NCBI GenBank assembly: GCA_027922465.2
Contig: BQMF02000056.1
Coordinates: 1-64,000 of the forward strand
Source: Turritopsis dohrnii
Lineage: Eukaryota; Cnidaria; Hydrozoa; Anthoathecata; Oceaniidae
DNA length: 64,000 bases
Reading direction: 5' to 3'
The notes below the pieces were generated by a model. The model was not told the DNA's origin, did no database searches, and worked only from the letters and a program-made list of their open reading frames with translations. A program made the translations under genes and the position numbers. Numbering within the stretch: position 1 is the stretch's first letter; the number at the start of each line of letters is the position of its first letter. Below are positions 23,501 to 32,652 of the stretch, in pieces.

Positions 23501-24957
23501 GTTAGTGACAACCCATAGTTGAATATGTTTTGAGTGAAATTTACTTTCTCGATTCTGTTGATGCATCTATCGCAATGGATTCCTGTAAAATTGCCTTTAT
23601 TTTTGTCTAAAGAAAATGACTTTATTGATAAAGTATTATCTGTACCGCAGAGAAAATTTATAGTGCGGCTTCTCACATGGTTCTTTGTGTTCCATCCAAT
23701 GAAATCTTCTACAGTCAGGTTGCTTTGAACGTGAGTAATTACACAGTGTATCTTCATCACACTTGTAAATATATTGTTTTTATACTCCAGGTGCTTCAAC
23801 GTGAATTCTTGTGAATAGTCAAGTATTACTGCAAATGTGTTTTCGTTATTGACAATATTCAAATTCTCCATTACAACCGTGCTTCCAGTTGAACGAAATA
23901 ATAAAAGATTCGTGTTGTCGTAAACATACAGGTCTTTAACGACAACGGCAGAGTTTTTTGTGTATATTCCGTAGTAATCGATATTTCTGTTGATGCTTTT
24001 GATATTACGGAATATTGTGTTTATTAGCTGCAACTTACACGCGTGGATATGAAGTACAGCTTGAAGGCTTCTTTCCAATACCATACCCTCAAAAACAGTT
24101 CCGTTAATAAGAACTAGGTTAACATTGTTAATCATATTGTTGTACTGATGTTGCATCTGGACGAGGCAATTGTGTAATTCAACTGATTTGCTATTGAACA
24201 TACTGAAAAAAAATCTTCCTTGAAAACTTACATCAGTCACATAAATGCTGATGTAACCTGCAATCTGCAAATAAGCTAGTTGACTTACAGAGTGAAATGT
24301 CGCGTTCCTCACATTGACGTAAGCTATATATGCTCTGTGAAGGTTTAATTGCTGGATCACATTTGAACTTGACAGGATTTCAGAATCTTCTATTGAAATA
24401 GTGAACGGTCCATTTATATGACAGATGATACCTAATGACATAGATGTGTTCCGGATATCAAGAAGTTGACCTTTACCATTGACTTGGTAATCCTCCATCT
24501 TCTTTTCCAACACGATAAAGTCTGATACTTTGTTGCTTGGAAAGACATGACAGCCTGTAACGACAATAACACTTCCATTGTAGGCTAGTTTTCCAGTGTT
24601 CTTCATCAAGCCAATATCTTTAAAAGTTATACCATGAACACGAATATTTAAGAACGATCCATGACTGAAAAACACGAAATCTGCATCGGCTCCACCAATA
24701 AGGGTAGGTTTGTAGTGTTTCTGTGGATAACCGCTTATGTTGACCGACATTGGCTTGTTGACATTGATAACTTGTTTCATTTCATAAAGAAAGGAGGAAT
24801 TGAAACCTCCATCTATAAAAATAACGTCATTGTGTAACATGGTGCTGTTGAAAATATGTTGTAATGACCGACATGGATTTGTGATATTTCCACAATACAT
24901 CTCGTCTTTACCAACCATGGAAACATGATACTTCGCTGCTTGGCTGCCTGATAACAA
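20515..24957 (-). CDS. Large beta-helix, cysteine-rich, multi-pass membrane protein (1480 codons)
   Basis: One intact frame. The first codon in the open frame is TTG, preceded by a good acceptor (tgttatcag) just upstream of GCAGCCAAGC. The true N-terminus, probably a signal peptide, is therefore likely on an upstream exon I could not find. Residues about 60-700 are repetitive, hydrophobic/Asn-rich and N-glycosylation-rich, resembling a pectin-lyase-like right-handed beta-helix. A cysteine-rich region follows (CNSCPAGGFC, ACPEGYCC, GVLCGQCLEGYH). After it come a membrane segment (VLFWLIFAVFAMIYTTVIAY), a long acidic cytoplasmic region with three related repeats, and several more membrane spans to the C-terminus. 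This architecture is common in expanded families of non-bilaterian animals and other invertebrates. Function is unknown; adhesion or sensing is only inference. Confidence 0.85.
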   Translation of the reverse strand: MLSGSQAAKYHVSMVGKDEMYCGNITNPCRSLQHIFNSTMLHNDVIFIDGGFNSSFLYEMKQVINVNKPMSVNISGYPQKHYKPTLIGGADADFVFFSHGSFLNIRVHGITFKDIGLMKNTGKLAYNGSVIVVTGCHVFPSNKVSDFIVLEKKMEDYQVNGKGQLLDIRNTSMSLGIICHINGPFTISIEDSEILSSSNVIQQLNLHRAYIAYVNVRNATFHSVSQLAYLQIAGYISIYVTDVSFQGRFFFSMFNSKSVELHNCLVQMQHQYNNMINNVNLVLINGTVFEGMVLERSLQAVLHIHACKLQLINTIFRNIKSINRNIDYYGIYTKNSAVVVKDLYVYDNTNLLLFRSTGSTVVMENLNIVNNENTFAVILDYSQEFTLKHLEYKNNIFTSVMKIHCVITHVQSNLTVEDFIGWNTKNHVRSRTINFLCGTDNTLSIKSFSLDKNKGNFTGIHCDRCINRIEKVNFTQNIFNYGLSLTFSTKTQVSNVLFQYNNFFHSIVVFNSRDVTIDDVHIQADVTTSLFIFKIVKHLHLNDIRIENTSVKVGVYAQTAKFALKDLQIKNSQLEITVDVINSKVNISNLYVNNTAENRVIVRATHSSIVILDSSFMYKEGAGIFISNLLRWQQEFFIMQNCTFLVIRNTEEILKLIAGRASLMFIDDVTLFVSQVMPKIPIASVHIVKHHYAFYKFDRNQKEFNLQISCPKNSNPERRTDNGIAINRYLFYCTLCKRGTYALLGGSAKVSLSLQTNNTINETYTSHQQTCNSCPAGGFCDGEITSTDNFWGYKSGGSKVSFLACPEGYCCTKKNSECSSINSCAKFRTGVLCGQCLEGYHVDYLSPKCMENIKCKSPVLFWLIFAVFAMIYTTVIAYIDKIPVIGKKLKETFKRMCSVCRKKNVEYDLESRTVIEMKVNAMNGVSGENAEFEDDETACVDNLDRIEINESNGVSGENVELEDDETAAVDNLDNTEMNARNGVSGEEFEVEDVVTTAEDILNIGMEDAEEGNVQSNRDAEESSDEGKNENIVDNTSDRNISESDDDNLVETKEEEESSGRISGIFNVMVAFYQLKALISINLNEQYGASAVDSILTAIFNLDFAKIPSTFCPTKSLDDVTKVVIRDFFFPLTMLIPVAVLWVVLILARKIRTKKSEMSGIRSNDRITTYINSSSNDTEVDNSTDENLLGMIPGVLNKNLECTSKVTQPEKHLYKISLNRIYISFMRLLVLNYKTLATFSMVMINCRYVDNNPVLYISGVVNCWVWWQYLLLVVLVLWVVPFPMALYFSLRMIKSSQIRLKTFFLCLLLPVIAPAVFIYVRRRKDDVQPKCEVDEKSAKTDLLKIFEEPFRYDDRGDSLYWDSWRLFGRLLVAFFSVFLIDPLYRSGFIGPIIVCLLIVHLSVKPYKDSLVNHLETASLTSLVILVNVNLFRSFLYVYSLSNEGSVTKMLDVYGILEILLNPMVFLILYGIQSVLRKRLCQ
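21955..22215 (-). repeat. Three in-frame acidic repeats inside the membrane protein
   Basis: About 29-32 residues each, beginning NGVSGEN/NGVSGEE and continuing with acidic E-D-D-E runs and DNLD. They lie in the predicted cytoplasmic loop between the first and later membrane spans. The DNA copies are related (for example TTCACCAGAAACACC on the plus strand appears three times), indicating internal tandem duplication. Confidence 0.8.
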
Positions 24958-25191
24958 AAACGTTGATCAATGATAATTGTTTTGAAAGTATACGAGGTTC
25001 GCCCAAAATATGTTCGGGTGTTTCAAAAGATACTCGAACACTACAAGGTTTTTAGGAGTAAACTTAACTTTAATTTTATTTTTAGTTTAATTTTTTTCCA
25101 AAGTAGAAAACATATTGTTATATTTTTTTCGATTATACTTTGTGCATTAAGTCTCCAAATTGGCCACATTTACAGTAAATCCATCGCCGTT

Positions 25192-25301
25192 GCCAGTGGG
25201 CCCAATTGTCACTGCAGCGGAGATCATTTTTATTGAAATTGTGTGCATACTTATATAGAAATGCACTTCCTCGCAGAGATTTTTAACAATTGTGCCGGCT
25301 G
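25192..25301. mobile_element. Hairpin MITE, copy 1
   Basis: It begins CCAGTGGGC and ends GCCGGCTG, which pair as imperfect terminal inverted repeats. Inner arms (CACTGCAGCGGAGAT and a TCGCAGAGATTTTT-type segment) also pair, leaving TTTTATTGAAATTGTG in the middle. It matches six other copies in the window. Confidence 0.7.
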
Positions 25302-25764
25302 ATTCCTAGAAATGAACTAGGAATGAAAGAACGATAAGAGACAGTTACATGAAGAAAAGACCTACAGTTCAACTGCAGCATCCACAGGACAAGACAACCA
25401 AGTAGACCAATCATACTGAAAAATGTTTGAAGTAGTTGGAGAACTCGTCGTTACGAGTGAAAGAATCTTTTGGAAATGTCTGGTGCTAGAAATGGGGGAA
25501 AAAACTTTTGCAATATCATCAACTTGTAGTCCAGGTTGTTTTCTTTTTACTTGCTTATGAAACAGTAGATAAGTTCTCGTATCGAGGTGGGCAGAATTAA
25601 TGATTGGGAAAGATAGTAATTATGTTAATGTGGTGATAATTGGCCAAATTGACTGATCTTTACAGGTTTCGCCATGACTTGAGAAATTTAAGGGAACTTT
25701 GATTGGTTCTTGAGATAATTATTCTTGTTCTTGTTTCGATACATGTATTTAATTGAATTTCTTT

Positions 25765-25890
25765 AAAAACTTTCGCTACTTGTATTGAAATAAATGTTTT
25801 TATAACTTTCGCTACTTAAATAATTGTTTTAAAAACTTTCGCTACTTGTATTGAAATAAATGTTTTTAAGAAAGTTTCGATACGTGCATT
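25765..25890. repeat. Small tandem repeat with ACTTTCGCTACTT
   Basis: ACTTTCGCTACTT occurs three times in about 80 bases. The longer unit ending TTGAAATAAATGTTTTTA occurs twice, about 66 bases apart. Confidence 0.8.
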
Positions 25891-27017
25891 CAATGCAAAT
25901 GACTAAAATAAACCTATAAATCTGTTTGTTTTCAAATAACATGGGAAACTCATAGATCTTCATGAAGATCTTATCAGAAAGAACCGTTTAGAACTACCAA
26001 TATTTCATGTCTTAGATTACTTAAAGTCACTCTATTGGCTAAAAACAATTTTGTCAGCAAAATTTTTCAATTTCCTCTTACGTATGCATAGGAAATTGTT
26101 TGGTTTACACATTTTACCTATCTGTTCTGTGTTACAGTTTTTCGCGGCTTTTGGAAAGTCAATTCGGATTTTGGATCATTTTTTATGCTAAGTGTAATGC
26201 ATAAAAAGGGCATTTTTAACGTTACATCATAAAATTATTATTCTTTTATAACCTTACACTACTATATTGGAAGTTATTTTTTTTATATTTTCAATTCATT
26301 CTTCAAATATTTCATTAACACCTTCTTAAGATATGTACGCACAACACGCGATCGTTTTGCCAACCAATCGTTTATGTAGCTTCGTAGAATCTTTAAAGAA
26401 GGATTTTAAGAATACTTTCCTGTTTATGCTTACTGTTAATCATTAAAACATTTCTTAGAGAGGAAGAAGAAAATGAAACATATTGAATAAAATAAAACAG
26501 CCATAAATGGCCGTAACTCAGCCGTCTTAACGAAAAATTGTGGGAATTAACTCACATTCGAACTACACAGACTCGCCTTTGCGTTTGTCTACATTTCTTA
26601 TATAAGAAGAAAGGTAGCGGAAATCGGGATTTTAGAAAAAAAAAGTCGTTGTCAATTTCATCTGCTTTTTCTTTCCGAAAAAAATCAACTACTAAGAAGC
26701 TACAAGGGTTAAAGGTTATAACGTAAAAAAATGACAATCGAAAATCTTAAGATTTTAATAAAACCAAAGGTGTAAAGATAGTAAAATATCTAACTGACAA
26801 AAAATACACAAGTGTTTTTCAAAAAACTAGGTTCATGGAATCATCATATTTTTTATGATTCATAAATTTAGACAGCCAATAAATGAATGCGAAATGTACT
26901 TTGTCTAAAACACATCAGTAATATAATAACTAAAATCAAAAAGGCGTCTAAGTGAAAAGGTTGAAGAAAAGCCATTTTACACAACAGAAGACAAGTTCAT
27001 GTGTGCGTCCGACTCAG

Positions 27018-27935
27018 TTAAACATTTATAGCAATAATCGCACCTCTGTTATCCAAATTCAGTTCGGTTGTATCGTCTTCTAGAAATACCTCCATAATTT
27101 CATCTATTGTGGTAGGTACAGTCAATTTTTTGGCTGCAAAATATTTGACAATATGCGTGTGATAAACATTCACAGTAGCTGAATCGAAAATCATTTTCAT
27201 GCTGAACTGGTTTTCTAGGTTATTGCGTAAGCACACAATTCCACATCTAGTGCACTTAAACAATCAACTTTTATCTCCAGACGAAACATTTTGACTACAA
27301 GGTGGACATACAACCCTTTGTTGCTCATTGAAAATCGAAGATGGCGGAAAATAAATTGATTTTATTCTCAATTCGAAAAGCGTGCTTTTAGCCTTGTTAA
27401 TGTCAGTAGAGGAAGGTGTAAAGATTGTGTTGTGGTTTGTATTAAGCGAAACAGTTCCAAAGTAATCGTTCACTACTGCACTTGTAATCAAATACACTCC
27501 ATCGTTCTGAACTGACTTTATCCCGTCACCCCACAATGTAACCTTTATTACACCCGTCTCATCATTAGCGGATAAATCTAACTTGTTTACAACTGCACCA
27601 GTTTTCCTTAACTTCGTAGGAATATTCGGACGACCTTCAACTGTGAGGTATGCTTCAAGTGATACTACATCTCGGTGAATTTTACTTTCTAATATTGACT
27701 TAATTGTCAGTAACTCCGACTTTGCATATTCAAATGATGGATTAACCACCTTCTCAATCTTTGAGTTATGTCCAATTTGAATATCTTCTGCTGTTGAATC
27801 GAAAAAGTTCATTTTTCTTTTCACCCCAGATAATTTGATAGGACTTCTCGTCTTGCAGCGTTTTCCAATTCGTCATGGTAGCTTTCATTAAAACAAACAC
27901 CACGGAACGTTTTGGTAGGCGATTGTAGCTGCAAG
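27018..27935 (-). pseudogene. Broken RPA-like OB-fold and zinc-finger protein
   Basis: The frame from 27824 to 27018 gives an OB-fold-like stretch (LDLSANDETGVIKVTLWGDG, then DYFGTVSLNT) and a C4 finger, CPPC then CTRC, as in RPA1-type single-stranded DNA-binding proteins. An in-frame TGA at 27264-27266 separates the two halves of the finger; the frame continues on both sides. Upstream, an acceptor near 27935 leads into a probable extra coding segment (containing FRGVCFNE) in another frame, implying a further frameshift near 27,850. Such multi-copy RPA-like genes often travel with transposons. It lies on the same strand and just downstream of the peptidase-like pseudogene. Probably inactive. 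Confidence 0.6.
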
Positions 27936-28077
27936 TTAAAATATTTCAAATTTTGATTTTTCTTGGTATGCTTCACTGATGTCACATTATGTACATAAGC
28001 AACGAGATCTGCAAAATAACAATAAGTAAAATTGACATAGAAACATTATAGACGAGTTTCCAATGTTAATTACACTT

Positions 28078-28617
28078 TTATACCTTGTACATACTAAAAA
28101 TCAAATACAATGTATGAAAATAGATAGGAAGTGCTAATGTGTATTGAAACTTTCTAAAGTCGATTGTCTTTAAGGGGACTCCAGAGAACCAATTAAAGTG
28201 ACAACATTTTGAAGTGTATAAAGAGACTTTTATTTCCTGCGAGGCTGCGTGCGCATATTCACAGGAAAATGACTTGATTAATGATATTCTATGTTGCAAT
28301 ATACCGTAATTATCGAGCAAAGAACACTGATGTTTATAAGCATTACGTCACTAAGAAACTCCTCTATATTCAAATGTCATTACAGTCAGACTGTATTTTT
28401 GAGACCAAAATATTGCAAAAAGACTTATGCATGCACATTGCCTACCAGCTGTATTCCCAAACATTTCTACGTTGCCTTGATTAAAGCTACCCAAAACTGA
28501 TTTGATAATATTGTAATTAGGCATAGTTTCTTCACGAGACGTTACGATCACCCAAAAACCAGTGTTGCAGTAGTAGTTCGAGTGCAAACACTTTAGGCAG
28601 TATAAATAAAAACACAC
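28078..28617 (-). pseudogene. Broken cysteine-peptidase-like domain (papain/OTU-like, transposon-associated)
   Basis: The frame from 28617 gives GSFNQGNVEMFGNTAGRQCA then ISLFAI. That resembles the active-site cysteine segment of a papain-like/OTU-like family found in mobile elements of fish and cnidarians and distantly at the N-terminus of some large DNA-virus tegument proteins. Two consecutive stops (TAG TGA, about 28351-28346) interrupt it. The same frame then continues for about 90 codons with the character of the domain's second half. The start of the frame touches the hairpin array on its upstream side. Family assignment is from remembered motifs only and no catalytic His could be fixed. 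Probably a dead mobile-element gene. Confidence 0.4.
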
Positions 28618-28905
28618 ACTGGAAACCTGCCCCCCGAATATATCAAACGTACTGGTAACTGTACGTTGCGGAAGGCACCAACTGGAAATGGACAGATGTT
28701 TATAGTTTAAGTGTACTGGAAACTGTACACTTCAGGAGGTGATACTTAATAAATAATAAACACACTGGAAAATGTGTGCCACAGTATATTTCATAATATT
28801 ACCAACGTACTGGAAATTGTACGTTGTAGGTGGTTTCAAGTGCACTGGAAACTGTACACTTCAAAAATATGGTAAGCAACAAACTCACTGGAAAAGTAGT
28901 GCCTA
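28612..28905. repeat. Array of eight short hairpins sharing a TGGAAACT-type loop
   Basis: The loop core TGGAAAN or TGGTAAC occurs at 28620, 28653, 28683, 28717, 28766, 28811, 28846 and 28889. Most copies are flanked by complementary arms: ACGTAC/GTACGT at 28653 and 28811, AAGTGTAC/GTACACTT at 28717 and its AAGTGCAC variant at 28846, CACAC/GTGTG at 28766. Arm sequences differ between hairpins but remain paired, while the loop stays nearly constant. The order of arm types partly repeats (CACAC, ACGTAC, AAGTG, CACAC, ACGTAC, AAGTG), suggesting duplication of a unit of roughly 130-158 bases. Outermost copies pair less well. Function unknown. Confidence 0.8.
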
Positions 28906-29049
28906 AAGTTGATGTTGTGTGTAGTGCATCATAAAGTCAACAAAAACTAGTAGAAAGAAATTTTTAAAAATAACATTGGAAACAAGTATGGCCACAGTAA
29001 AAAAAATAACTAAAAGTAAATTTGGGGGAACAAATAAGCAAAAACCAAC

Positions 29050-29223
29050 CTCTTTCTCTTTCGTAACTGCTTCGTAAGGAACTCCACGCTTTAACTTGGG
29101 GAGAGCACAAGATTTACGACTTACACCATTTTGAAGAACCGTGCGCTGCGCATGATGGAGGTGATAGCGTGCAGCCTGGATACCGCGTGGGAAGGTTAGG
29201 CTCCGAAAAAAGTTCGACGACAC
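29050..29223 (-). CDS. Possible exon of unknown minus-strand gene
   Basis: About 58 codons without stop, basic in character (RGIQAARYHLHHAQRTVLQN, then KLKRGVPYEAVTKEKE). It ends at a good donor, GAG/gttggt, at 29050. The frame opens at GTG with no ATG, so the real start is elsewhere. It is upstream of, and on the same strand as, the peptidase-like and OB-fold frames, with the hairpin array between. It may be the 5' part of the same mobile-element gene, but no domain was recognised. Confidence 0.3.
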
Positions 29224-29696
29224 GACAAAAAGAGGATTTTAATACTCAGCCTGCCGTAAACGGCCGGCTGAGTAATTATGCTTTAAAAAACTTTCATCAT
29301 TCATAACAGAAATGCATGTACTATCCAGATTACTGGAGAAAGATCTAATCAATACATACACGAAATTTTCTAATAAATGCATGAAACGTGTTTATCTCAA
29401 TTGAAAGAAAATTTTATCGACCTGTAAAGGAACTGAGTAAAACTTAAAGAATGTTTCGTTGTTGTTTACATATATTGACTACTTTCTTATTCCAAGCAAT
29501 TGACTCGCAATGCGAAAGAAATTAACGCAGAGGAAATTTACGCGGTCGAGGAACTTTTACTTTTGAATTTTTAATGAAATAGACCTTTCTCGAATTTCTG
29601 TTTAAACGATGCATTGTACCCGAGTTGTCGTGTCTAACCTCGCTTCTGATATTCAAACTATTTCTAAATATCGGAATGGGAATTAAGTATAATAGA

Positions 29697-30266
29697 GACT
29701 AAGGTGCTGATCATATGAAGCTTTTCATCCCGGCAAGGCGGGATGAAAATTGTCCCGGGACGGTTTTTACATTGCGATCATATGAGATTTTTGTCCCGCC
29801 TTGCCGGGATGAAAATCATCCCGGGATAGTTTTTATGCCATTGTTTATATAAAAAATTTTATTACTGCGCACGCGTGAAATATTATCTCGTCCCGGCAAG
29901 ACGGGATAACTGTGATCATATGGGAAAAACCACCTCGCTTAAGTGGGATCCCGGCAGAAATAAACGAGATCCCGCCTAACCGGGACAGGGTGTTTTTTTT
30001 TCATTTTCCATATGATCAGAAAATTTTTTTTGCGAGAAATACACAAAAGCTTGGATCTCGTCAAAACGTCTCGTCTCGCCCTGCGGGGATGAAAAGCTCC
30101 ATATGATCAGTCCCTAGGCGGGATCTCGTTTATTTCTGCCGGGATCTCGCTTAAGCGAGGTAGTTTTTTTCCATATGATCACAGTTATCCCGTCTTGCCG
30201 GGACGAGATAATATTTTACGCGTGCGCAATAATTACAATTTTTATATAAACAATAACTAAACAATA
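29697..30266. repeat. Mirrored foldback repeat with six TGATCATATG motifs
   Basis: Arms at about 29838-29977 and 30114-30266 are inverted copies of each other. Shared runs include GTCCCGGCAAGACGGGATAA and CCCGGCAGAAATAAACGAGA. GATCATATG appears three times forward (29709, 29776, 29914) and then three times as CATATGATC (30009, 30100, 30172). CCCGGGA-rich segments recur between them. The outer left segment (29697-29745) also pairs with 30070-30110, so the structure looks like nested or rearranged copies of a foldback DNA transposon. There is no coding frame. Confidence 0.8.
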
Positions 30267-30292
30267 TAAACAATAACTATCCCGGGGTGATT

Positions 30293-30361
30293 CAACCTCG
30301 AACCCAGGGTCTCTTGCCTTTTCGATATACGGATAGCGGCAAAGAAGACCCTGGCGAACGC
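30293..30361. repeat. CAACCTCG palindromic element, diverged copy
   Basis: It starts CAACCTCGAACCCAGGG and ends in an imperfect inverted copy (ACCCTGGCGAACG). The middle TTTTCGATATACGGA is shared with the perfect copy at 36539-36608. Confidence 0.75.
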
Positions 30362-30372
30362 TACCGAATTAA

Positions 30373-30626
30373 CTCATTCGGCGCCACGTAAAAAATCACT
30401 AAAAACATCACATTTTTTAAAAACCCATAACTAGTTTTCATGAAGCTCAATTATAGCCAAAATTCTAAGAAAACTGTTAGGAATTACCCCAGAAAACCAT
30501 ATATGTATGGAAAACTTAGTTAATTTTGAATCACTTAGTCCAAATTTTATCCCCTGAAATAAATTTGAGTTTGAGTTTTTGTGAAATACTGTGAGCCGCA
30601 CTGTGCGGCTCACGGCGCTGAATGAG
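30373..30626. mobile_element. 254-bp MITE flanked by TTAA (piggyBac-type)
   Basis: The ends CTCATTCGGCGCC and, inverted, CTCATTCAGCGCC are 12 of 13 identical. TTAA sits immediately outside both (30369-30372 and 30627-30630), the signature of piggyBac-type insertion. A subterminal hairpin GTGAGCCGCA...TGCGGCTCAC lies at 30591-30613. The interior is AT-rich and non-coding, so this is a non-autonomous copy. Confidence 0.85.
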
Positions 30627-31812
30627 TTAACGAATTCTATTGGCTGAAAATATTACAACGACCGCAGGATTTTCGAGCAAAAAGAAGAAATCATCCGAGT
30701 TACTGCTGAGGAAGATAAGAATTGGAGTCTAAAAATTTAATTATTCAAAATAACATTATTTTAGCTATCATTTCAATTCAAAAACCACTGGTATGGTGAC
30801 ATTATGTATTTACAATGAGAAAGGCTAACAACAAAAAATTCTTAAAATAATCAACAAGTGAACAAGATCAATTTTCATGCTCTTTTGACTGATAAAACAG
30901 AACAGTGATGAATTATGGCAGTCTTTTTTAGAAGAACATAGTTTCTAAGAACTTTAATTGTAGGCTCACACACATGTGCTAAAATTTAAGAGCATAATCT
31001 AGAAATATGAGGATGACCATCTTCAATCATTTCTGGGAGGAAAACATGAATTTTTTTTATGACACGATTTTTGAATATTATCAACAATAAAACTACAGAA
31101 ATCACAAATACATACAAATACATAGTTGAAACATTATTTGTTAATCACAGATTGACCTATATGTCCATATTTTAAATATCATAGAATTATTAGGACTGTT
31201 GTTATTCACGACACTCCATATGGACTCATCACCGGAATCAAACCAGATATATCCAAAATGCAAATCTTTGGATCAATGTGCTACCCAGTCGTGCAGAAAT
31301 CAAAGAAACTCGACCCTAAAAGTACCAATGGAATTTTCGTAGATGGTGATCGTGATAGTTCTATGATCCTGAATCACGAGTTGTCAGCAAACACCGTCTT
31401 GTAAAGTTTATCACATTATCGGATGCTGATGATGAATCAATGCCAGTTTCCGATGAACCGATCATCAAGACAAAGGAACCTGCTGCTACCGTTAGAACAC
31501 CTATCATAATTACTTAGATCACGTCAACCACCCAATTACTTCATTGATTACGAAGCTAAGTCAGAACCGTCCAATGGCGTAAATTATGGTGGTTATTGCT
31601 ATCACAACAAAACTCCGAGTTCATATGAAGATGCCGTATTTTGTCCAGAAGCTAACAAATGGAAACGTGCTATGTACAATGGGTTTGAAGTGTTACGATT
31701 GAATGATATTTTTGTCGTTACTGAACTGTCTTCCAATACGTCGATAGCTTGGGGTAGATGGGTATATAATTTGAAAGGAAATCCTGAAAATCCTATCTCG
31801 AAAATAAAATTG

Positions 31813-31880
31813 AAATCATAAGCATAGACGGTAAAAAACCAAAAGATCTTTTGGTTTTTTACCGTCTATGCTTATGATTT
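31813..31880. repeat. Perfect 68-bp palindrome with no spacer
   Basis: Two 34-base arms meet at GATC with no unpaired base. The left arm begins AAATCATAAGCATAGACGG and the right arm ends with its exact reverse complement. It lies inside the copia relic at the point where the reverse-transcriptase similarity ends. Confidence 0.95.
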
Positions 31881-32093
31881 TATTTTTAAAATGGCGTTTT
31901 ATTCTTTTGAAAATAAAATTGTTTATCTTTCACTTCTACCGTATCAATGATGAAATCTCTATGAGTATATCATGAAAATACTCATGAAATTTGTGATAGA
32001 TGAATGAGTGTAAACCTCGTGGAGCCCCCTGTGAATCCGAATGTTTATAATAATGTTTTTGCGGAACCTTATGATCAAAAGTTGTACCGTCAA

Positions 32094-32131
32094 ATGGTTG
32101 GGAGTTTAATATAGATTAAACTCCCAACCAT
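32094..32131. repeat. 17-bp-arm palindrome with 4-bp spacer
   Basis: The left arm ATGGTTGGGAGTTTAAT and its exact reverse complement are separated by ATAG. It sits where copia coding similarity resumes after a deletion. Confidence 0.95.
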
Positions 32132-32652
32132 GGTGTGTACCAGACCAGATCTGAACTATGTTGTTACCAAGCTATCGCAAAATCTATCGCGCCCAACAAC
32201 AGTAGATGCCAATATGTTGAAACACGTGCTTTCGTTATTTGAAGAATACCTCTGGTCACCGATTAACCTATACGAAATCAATCGACGGATCGCAAGTCAC
32301 TGTATATTGTGATACTGATTAGGCTGCAACAAGAAATCGTCGAAGTATCTCCGGATATTGTGTTAGTTTGAATCCTGCTGGTTCGCTGATTTCATGAAAA
32401 TCAAAATGTCAGAATTCCGGTGCGCTGTCTACCTGCAAGTCAGAATATGTTACTATGTCAATTGCATGTCAAGAAGTCGTTTATTTGAGACAAAGTTTGT
32501 TGAACGAAGTATTAAATGAAAATTTGTCTGCTGTCATGTTATGTGATAATCAAGGCGCACTTGCCTTAGCCAAAAATCCAACAAAGCATTCGAAAGCTAA
32601 ACATATCGACATTCGCTATCACTTTGTTCGCAAGGCTATAGCAATAATTTGA

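Larger units (their letters stand above)
24958..27017. other. No recognisable gene; contains small repeats
   Basis: Holds one copy of the hairpin MITE at 25192-25301 and a small AT-rich tandem repeat at 25765-25890. The unseen 5' exon of the minus-strand membrane protein should lie somewhere in this stretch. No other coding signal was seen. Confidence 0.45.
31190..32652 (+). pseudogene. Ty1/copia retrotransposon relic
   Basis: Fragments appear in the expected order. They are an integrase C-terminal piece (TPYGLITGIKPDISKMQIFG, 31210-31380) and the start of reverse transcriptase (SYEDAVFCPEANKWKRAMYN and RWVYNLKG, 31590-31790). Next come the end of reverse transcriptase (CTRPDLNYVVTKLSQNLSRP, 32130-32260) and RNase H (DNQGALALAKNPTKHSKAKH, 32455-32652). 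Most of the reverse transcriptase, including the catalytic motif, is missing between 31,800 and 32,090. Many stops and frameshifts are present. No long terminal repeats were recognised. Two long palindromes lie where coding similarity breaks off. Confidence 0.85.

Noticed and set aside
13540..27266. TGA recoded as an amino acid in this genome
   Set aside because: TAA and TAG also interrupt the same relics, and the intact genes (BTAF1, receptor, membrane protein) show no internal TGA in the placed coding sequence.
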